A stretch of DNA of 64,000 nucleotides from positions 7,938,501 through 8,002,500 of the forward strand of contig OX344755.2 in the NCBI GenBank assembly GCA_947034885.2, given 5' to 3'. Positions 58,082-64,000 of this stretch are shown in pieces. The stretch is from Thuidium tamariscinum (taxonomy: Eukaryota; Streptophyta; Bryopsida; Hypnales; Thuidiaceae). The notes under the pieces were generated by a model. The model was given only the letters and a program-made list of their open reading frames with translations. It was not told the origin of the DNA and made no database searches. The translations under genes and the position numbers were made by a program. Position 1 is the stretch's first letter. Each line of letters starts with the position of its first letter.

Positions 58082-60660
58082 TGTTTAAGAAATATCTCTA
58101 TAGTTACTTCAAATAGGGGGAATTCATCTTGATTTATTGCAAAGAGAATCAATAATATGTTTCTTGAGAACCAATGAAAATGAAAAAATGCATATATTCT
58201 ACTAGAAAAGTACAACCAAGTTGATGTGAAAATAATAAGTATCATCTATGTGTCGTAGGAAGTGGGTGATGGAGAAGCTTGTGTCTGCATGGAAGTATAG
58301 ATGGCCCATTGTATGCAACAATAAATATACCATTTAGTCCTACTCTTGTTAGGCTACAAGGGTTCACAAATGTGAGCACTTGATAGATTGAGGGCACACA
58401 CAAGTCATGGATGCATGAGGTATATTTTCGATTCTACTAATACCATAACACTTTGGCTATCTGTATAGAGGTTTGCTAGGAATTTACCACCACAAACTAT
58501 TTAGTCATAGGTAAGGATAGTTATTACATTGATGACACTATGATGGGGATGGCAAAGGTTGTGAAAGAGTATGAGCAACAAACTATTGGAGCACAACCTT
58601 TTATCCTTTAGAGTACATAACAAAGGTGCTATAACTTCATACTATTATTTTGGTAAGCTAATTGCAAATAATAGGGGTCAAAAAAGAACAAGCTAAATAA
58701 TTTTAGACAATACTTTCATTGTAGTCTAATTTAGTATGAAACATTAATAAATGTAGCATTTGGTTTTTCACATTTATGAGTGACTAATTGGTAAAAGAAA
58801 AAGTGGAAATTGTGCCTACATGATTTTAGGAAGGAGCTCATATTTCAAGGAGTTATATTGACTTAAGAATTGTGTAAATTTGAATTTTTGACTTTAGACT
58901 CAATAAGTGACCATTATTTTACAACTTGTACCTTCAAGGAGTTGTATTGACATAGGAATTTGTGTGAAATTGAAGAAATTGATTACCAACACCAAGTTCA
59001 TGAGTAAAGGACTTACAATACCTTGTATTGTGACAAGAGCAAGTATATCCATCGTAGACTTGCAATCCAATTTGGAGTTTTACTTTTGGATCCAATTGTT
59101 TTTTATTGCATTCTAATGTAGTTTTTATTGCATTGGGTGTGCAATTGGGACCTAAAGTTTAGGAATTAGGGATGAAAGGGTTGGAATTGAGTTTGAAAGA
59201 CAACATTTCATAAATCAATGAACTCACCCATATGGCTTCTATACATAGTGAAAGTTTCATTCATTATTTCAATGTATAAAGGTGTGCTTTTGGATTTCCA
59301 TTAAAACTATGTAGAGAAGTAAGAGAGCCACACTAGATAGCCACACTAGAATGTAAAAGACTAATCCTCTTTTGGCACCACAATGGGAAGCTTAAAGGAT
59401 TAACTGTATTTTCAACTGTAGTGACACTAATACGTGCATTTGTGAATGAGTATCCAACCCCGTAGATCTATGTAAAATCTTCAAGCTTAGGCCCTACCAT
59501 TTAGGCTCCCCAAATCCATGTGGAAAGTATGATATTTGAGCACATTTTGTGAATGTTGCCAACTTTCTCATTTCAAACGATTTAAAAGATAATGGCGAAT
59601 GAAATTCTAGAAATATGTTGTCAAACTTGAATATTTACAATATGGACACCTAGCTCACTTAATGATCAAAATTTCATAGTTCTAAAGTGGTCACTAAATG
59701 CATTGTCAATACCATTGTTTGAGGAAGCAATAAATACAAGGTGCCTCATATGGGCAAGGCCAAGCTAGTAGAGCTGAAAGAATACTCCTTGATTGTTTAA
59801 CTAGCTCCCACAAGATCATTTAATACAATAAACACTTACTATATAGTCAAAATCAAGAAACGGACCTTTATAGTGGGACAAAAAATTTACCTAATTTGTA
59901 GGGTTTTAATAGGATAGAGGGAGTATCAGTTTTTTCTTCCAAAATGAGCTTGACATAAGGTAGCTGCACCTATACAAATGACAGTCTCCATTCCCGTCAC
60001 CTATATTGGTACCTATATCTGTTATTTTCAATCCTGTGGTTGTTGATATTAGCCCTATAATTGCCTTGTATGAAAAAAACCCAGTAATGAGTGCCAATTG
60101 CATCGGTTTAGGGTTCCAATCGATATGGAAGTTTGTGCAGTGCATGACGGAGTACAGTAACCACCTTTGTCATTGAAAAAAATAATGAGGCACATGTGGA
60201 GGTGGATATACATAAATTGAGTGGCGGCTTTGGGGACTAATGACCTCAATAAAACATGCAATCTTCATTGATTTTATGGTCAATGGAGGCAGACATGGGG
60301 TTTGATGCAGCAGTCTTTGATGAATTAAGTTTCATAATTAGAAGCTGTAATTGGCGGCTTTGCAACTACAAGCCACACCAAGTTATAAGTTGCACAACAA
60401 TAATAGCCAAAATGCAAATCCGAGTTTGCTTAGTGAAGGAGAATTTATTTAGCTTATCAATAATTTCCATTTCAGAGAGACTTCAAGCTCTTGGAATTGA
60501 GTGGAGACCATGTCTACTGTTACTGATCGATATTTAGAGAGTAATGACTGTGTGCCTGGAACATGGGCACTAGATAGCAATGAGTGTGTGCCAGAAACAT
60601 GGCCAGTGGAATTGCAACCGCATGGAGGGATGGGAGGGAGTGCATAGTCTTCTTTCTCAG
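58082..60660. other. Gene-free stretch with a short duplicated segment
   Basis: No gene recognised. At 60541-60607 'tgactgtgtgcctggaacatgg' (shown shortened) is repeated in variant form, 'tgagtgtgtgccagaaacatgg'. Open runs at 58907-59116, 59906-60145 and 60256-60537 lack motifs. Confidence 0.4.
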
Positions 60661-61136
60661 ATCAGATTCCAACTAGAAGAATAGCACAAGAGGGGGTTCA
60701 TCAGGTCTGTCGACCAGTACCCACCCATGTAGGTGGGAGGAGCGGAGGCGACGACATGGTCAACACTTCCAACGACTAGCGGGGAGGTGGTCAGCCGCGA
60801 CTCAGATCGCCGGAGGGACTGCAGACCCTACCTTCGAGAGGAGCGGAGGATCGGATTGTAGCCGATCGACAAAGCTGCGGCGGCGATGGAGGGGCAGGCA
60901 ACTTTGGCGACTGGCGAGGGTAGGAGTCCGATCGATGGAGTGATCAGTGGAACTGCGGTGCCTGGGATGAACGGAACTGCGGCGGCGATGGAGGGGTAGG
61001 CAACTCCGGCGACTAGCGAGGACTAATTCAGTGGCACCTGAGGTCGCCATGCAGACTGCAGCCGATCGACAAAATTGGGGGACTGCCGACAGGACCAGCA
61101 GCGGCTCCGAGCTCCGATCCTCGCAGAGGACCTACA
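60661..61136 (+). other. GC-rich leader of the pogo-like element with an internal repeat
   Basis: The GC-rich block contains a 45-bp direct repeat (60874-60919 and 60977-61021) built on 'gcggcgatggaggggcaggc' and 'ggcgactggcgagg'. The word 'gccgatcgacaaa' occurs at both 60860 and 61061. It precedes the transposase frame directly and probably belongs to the same element. No terminal inverted repeat could be paired with the sequence after 63119. Confidence 0.5.
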
Positions 61137-63119
61137 TTGACACAACAAGGGAAAAAGAGAGCTAGAATAGGGACATGGACAGACCAGCAGTTGGCAGTTG
61201 TTGTCGTTGTTGTTGATGCAGGCTGCCAGATTGCCACTACTGCAAGAAACTTTGGAATCCCTCCATCGTCTCTCAGTGATCACTTCAGTGGGAGGACAAT
61301 TAAACGGAAGAAAGGACGACAAGGAGTGCTCACAGTGGAGGAGGAGACAACACTTGTCAACTGGATGATGGAAATGCAAGATCATGCTCATCCCATTTCC
61401 ATCTTAGAGCTACCGAGGAAGGTTGCAGAGATCACCCAAGAAAGTTGGATACCCTTCAAAGACGGCATACCAGGAAGAGGATGGCTGAAATGGTTTAGAA
61501 ATCGTCACCCAGAGCTAACCTTGAGATCTCCACAAGGCTTGGAGGAAGGACGTGCAAGGGGATTGAATCCTACTAGTGTAGCATCATTATATGAGAACCT
61601 ACAAAGAGCATATGAAGAACATGGATATTCTCCATCCCACATTTGGAATGCTGATGAATCAGGAGCACAAGCAGGGAGGAATGGAGGAGGTACTCTAGTA
61701 TTTGCAAGACGTGGAAGAAGATCTGTCCATACCACAATACCAAATAGTAAGGAGCACTTGACAGTCCTGTCATGTGTAAATGCAGCAAGGCATTCCATCC
61801 CAAATTTTTACATTTTCAAAGGTAAGTGTTAGCTTAGAAATTACATTATCAGATGTGAGCAAGACTCTTGCATGGCCATGCAACCAAATGGTTGGATGAC
61901 TGCATTTCTATTTTCTGCCTGGATCACACATTTTTTGAGTATAGTGAGACATAGGTATGGAATTTCAGCACAAAATAGACACCTACTGATTCTAGATGGA
62001 CATGGATCACACGTCACTCTTGAAGTAGTTCAAAAGGCTAAGTCAGAAGGCCTTGACATTATTACCTTGCCTAGCCACACTAGCCACAGATTGCAGCCAC
62101 TAGATGTCACTATTTTCAAACCATTCAAGGCAGCATTTAGAGCATGTAGAGATAGGTGGACTATCCAAAACAAAGGGAGGAGTGCAAGGAAGGAAGATTT
62201 GGTAGAATGGGTGTCCATAGGATTGTAAAAAGCACTCACAAAAGCAAAAATCACGAAAGGCTTCTCTACCACGGGCATCTGGTCGTTGCGCCCGTCTGCC
62301 ATGGATTCATTTATGCAGCCTAGCGCCTGCTTTGTTGAGCCTACAACATAAGAAGAGGACAACACTTCAGATGACGAAGAGGAAGCAGCCCAAGAGAACA
62401 TGGAAACAACAGAAGATTGCATACCAGAAACCCAACCTACAGGAGCCCAGTACTTCATCGATGCACAATCTGACAACGACCAGCCATCTTCAGAGTCCAT
62501 AGACAGCGAAGGAGAAATGCTAGACAATACAACACGACACAATTTGTTCCCTTTACCTCAAGTTGAACGTCCTGTTTGCAGAGCACCACGACAAGGAGAA
62601 CCTCTAATTGACTACAGTAGGTCCATTCTTATGACCTCGGATGACTACATTGCAGCTGTAACATCGAAGGCAACAAGAAAAGTAGTTGTTGCAAGAGAGC
62701 GAGAGGAGCGCAAGATTCTCGCAAAGCAACGGAAGGCACAACGTCAAGAGGAGAAAGCACGCAAGGAAGCAGAAAAGCTAATGCGACGAATCCAAACTGA
62801 GCGCAAGAATGCGGACCGTGAGCGAGAGAAGGCAAGAAAGGCTGCTGATGGAGCGCAGAAGACGTCCGATGTGGGCCAGAGGAGGCGCGGACGCGGCAAC
62901 ACTATCGAAGCTAATGTCGGGGAGGCGCTGGAGCTTGGCGAGGGCGGGAGCGACGGTGAAGACCGACAGAGGGCAACAACAGACACTTTTGCCGCGCACT
63001 GGCGCGGTCTAGGGTCCGCAATCGACGGAGGTGGAGGCAGGGCCATCAACGGCAGGATGACCTCTATCGGTGGCCGGGCTTCATCAAGCAGTGGGGGACT
63101 CCAGCAGGCGATTTAGGGT
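61137..63119 (+). pseudogene. Pogo/Tigger-like transposase, one frame with three in-frame stops
   Basis: This is the former cut-and-paste DNA transposase of a pogo-type element (DDE_1 family). The frame is unbroken by indels over 661 codons but has stops at 61830-61832 (TAG), 62226-62228 (TAA) and 62349-62351 (TAA). The order is: a helix-turn-helix Psq-type segment (TWTDQQLA...TTARNFGIPPSSLSDHF, about residues 18-55); a CENP-B-like second DNA-binding segment ending IPFKDGIPGRGWL; and the catalytic core. The core aspartates are in NADESG, LILDGHGSHV and LQPLDVTIFK; the last two are 35 residues apart (DD35D). The tail from about residue 420 is acidic, then a strongly charged coiled coil rich in R/E/K, then glycine-rich. 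No ATG was found in frame upstream; the frame opens at a TTG after an intact upstream run, so the true start is lost or lies in another exon. The frame is otherwise well kept, so inactivation is fairly recent. A much older relative is at 3183-4380. Confidence 0.85.
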
Positions 63120-63129
63120 ACTGTACCCT
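63115..63129. other. Short palindrome after the transposase frame
   Basis: AGGGTACTGTACCCT is a perfect 15-base palindrome around a central T, overlapping the stop codon of the transposase frame. It may be a binding site or an element end. No partner was found upstream. Confidence 0.4.
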
Positions 63130-64000
63130 GCGCCATCTGCAAACGTAGGTAGATGCTTTTTTTAAAACCCAGGATCGTTATTAATGTTCTCTCTAGTCGG
63201 ATGAAGACACATGGTCTCTCTAATTTTGGAGGTAGTCAAGCTAGTATTGGAGACATTTAAGTTCAGTTATGACTTCTCTGCAACTTTATTATAGCATCTT
63301 CTACAAACAAGTATACATTTACAACGAATTAGCATTTTGAAAAATCCGTGTGACCAGATGCTTGTCACTGGAACTCTTTTGTTGATGCCAATATTTTTTA
63401 TTTGATCTTGCTAATATGACAATATTATTTTCAGGATTCATTACTTGGTTTTCATGCCCTAAACTGCTTAGATTCATGGTTATGGGTGTTGCTACCTTAA
63501 AGCACATGTGAAATTAACCCTCATTTGTCATTCTTTTGCAAAAACAAAATTTCTGAATCCAATAACTGTATCTGTGCACAGTGACCCATATGGGCAATAT
63601 GGGCTTCCTACCTTGATGATAACGACAATTGATAGCATTTCAACTAACAAACAGGTGCTGTGAGGCAGTTGAGTTTGAGACAAGTCCTTGTGAAGGTGTG
63701 GCATTTCTGCCACGCATTCCAATAAATGATGCCCGAAGAAAACATGTTGAAGAGAATCAGAAGCTATTTCTCAACTTCAATAATCTAAAGCAAGTCTCTT
63801 AGGTGCTATAATGTACAAAAACGACCAGAAAAGTGCAAGATTGACAGCATCACAACATGCTGACATAATTGTATCCGGCTGCACCGACTCCATCTACGAG
63901 TGCTTACCACAACAAAGGTCAGGACCAGCAAATAGTTGGAGTATTTGACATGAAATGTGCTCCTTTTCTCCTTCCTTCTCAAGTTGAGACACCAAATGTC
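63130..64000. other. Gene-free sequence to the window end
   Basis: No gene recognised. Composition is intermediate. Open runs at 63319-63507 and 63528-63722 (minus) show no motifs. Confidence 0.35.

Noticed and set aside
58521..58540. Translated YIDD-like word suggesting a reverse transcriptase
   Set aside because: No other reverse transcriptase motif lies in order around it, and stops flank it closely.
60802..61050. Minus-strand frame with repeated arginine/serine peptides
   Set aside because: The repeated peptide only reflects the 45-bp direct DNA repeat at 60874-61021.
61505..61803. Minus-strand frames opposite the pogo transposase
   Set aside because: They overlap the recognised transposase frame and have no domain of their own.
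62744..63049. Minus-strand frame rich in proline and serine
   Set aside because: It is the antisense of the charged coiled-coil tail of the transposase.

Overview
This window looks like nuclear DNA of a land plant. It is strongly AT-rich and gene-poor. It holds one intact protein gene, one recognisable transposase gene broken by stop codons, and a dense nest of short DNA transposons. The plant assignment rests on an SBP-box (SPL) transcription factor gene at 18302-21061: the SBP domain is plant-specific, and the last exon carries a 20-base match to the canonical miR156 target. The short introns (508, 141 and 317 bp) do not fix the lineage, so I do not name a species. I recognised no tRNA, rRNA, CRISPR array or LTR retrotransposon.

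Layout. 1-749 is the end of a TTAA-flanked repeat (family A). 750-4380 holds broken reading frames and a decayed pogo-like transposase relic with a secondary insertion. 6713-7907 is a Mutator-like element with a perfect 9-bp target duplication. 9668-11330 is a family A copy split by a related Mutator-like fragment. 11743-12915 is another fragment of that family, itself split by a 578-bp foldback element; the related copy at 38171-38775 lacks the foldback and so preserves the unoccupied site. 17383-18301 is a GC-rich promoter/leader island, 18302-21061 the SPL gene, and 21062 to about 22300 its 3' flank. 25131-26125 is an unusual GATCGA-rich island. From 22.7 kb to 58 kb the sequence is mostly AT-rich spacer studded with small terminal-inverted-repeat elements: family A (TTAA flanks, about 900-924 bp), families C and D (TA flanks), family E (CATTAG ends), Harbinger-like elements (TAA/TTA flanks), CACTA-type elements and others. 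60661-63119 is a GC-richer block ending in a pogo-like transposase pseudogene that keeps a single frame with three in-frame stops.

How the parts relate. The SPL gene is expected to be a miR156-repressed nuclear transcription factor controlling developmental phase, as in other land plants. The rest is transposon biology: many non-autonomous families and one identifiable, dead transposase. The most notable structural signal is family A: several copies of nearly constant length, start CCCCTAAAGG, end in the complement, and mostly flanked by TTAA. TTAA duplication is the hallmark of piggyBac-type transposition, which to my knowledge is not an ordinary component of land-plant genomes. This is an inference from ends and flanks only; no matching transposase is present here.
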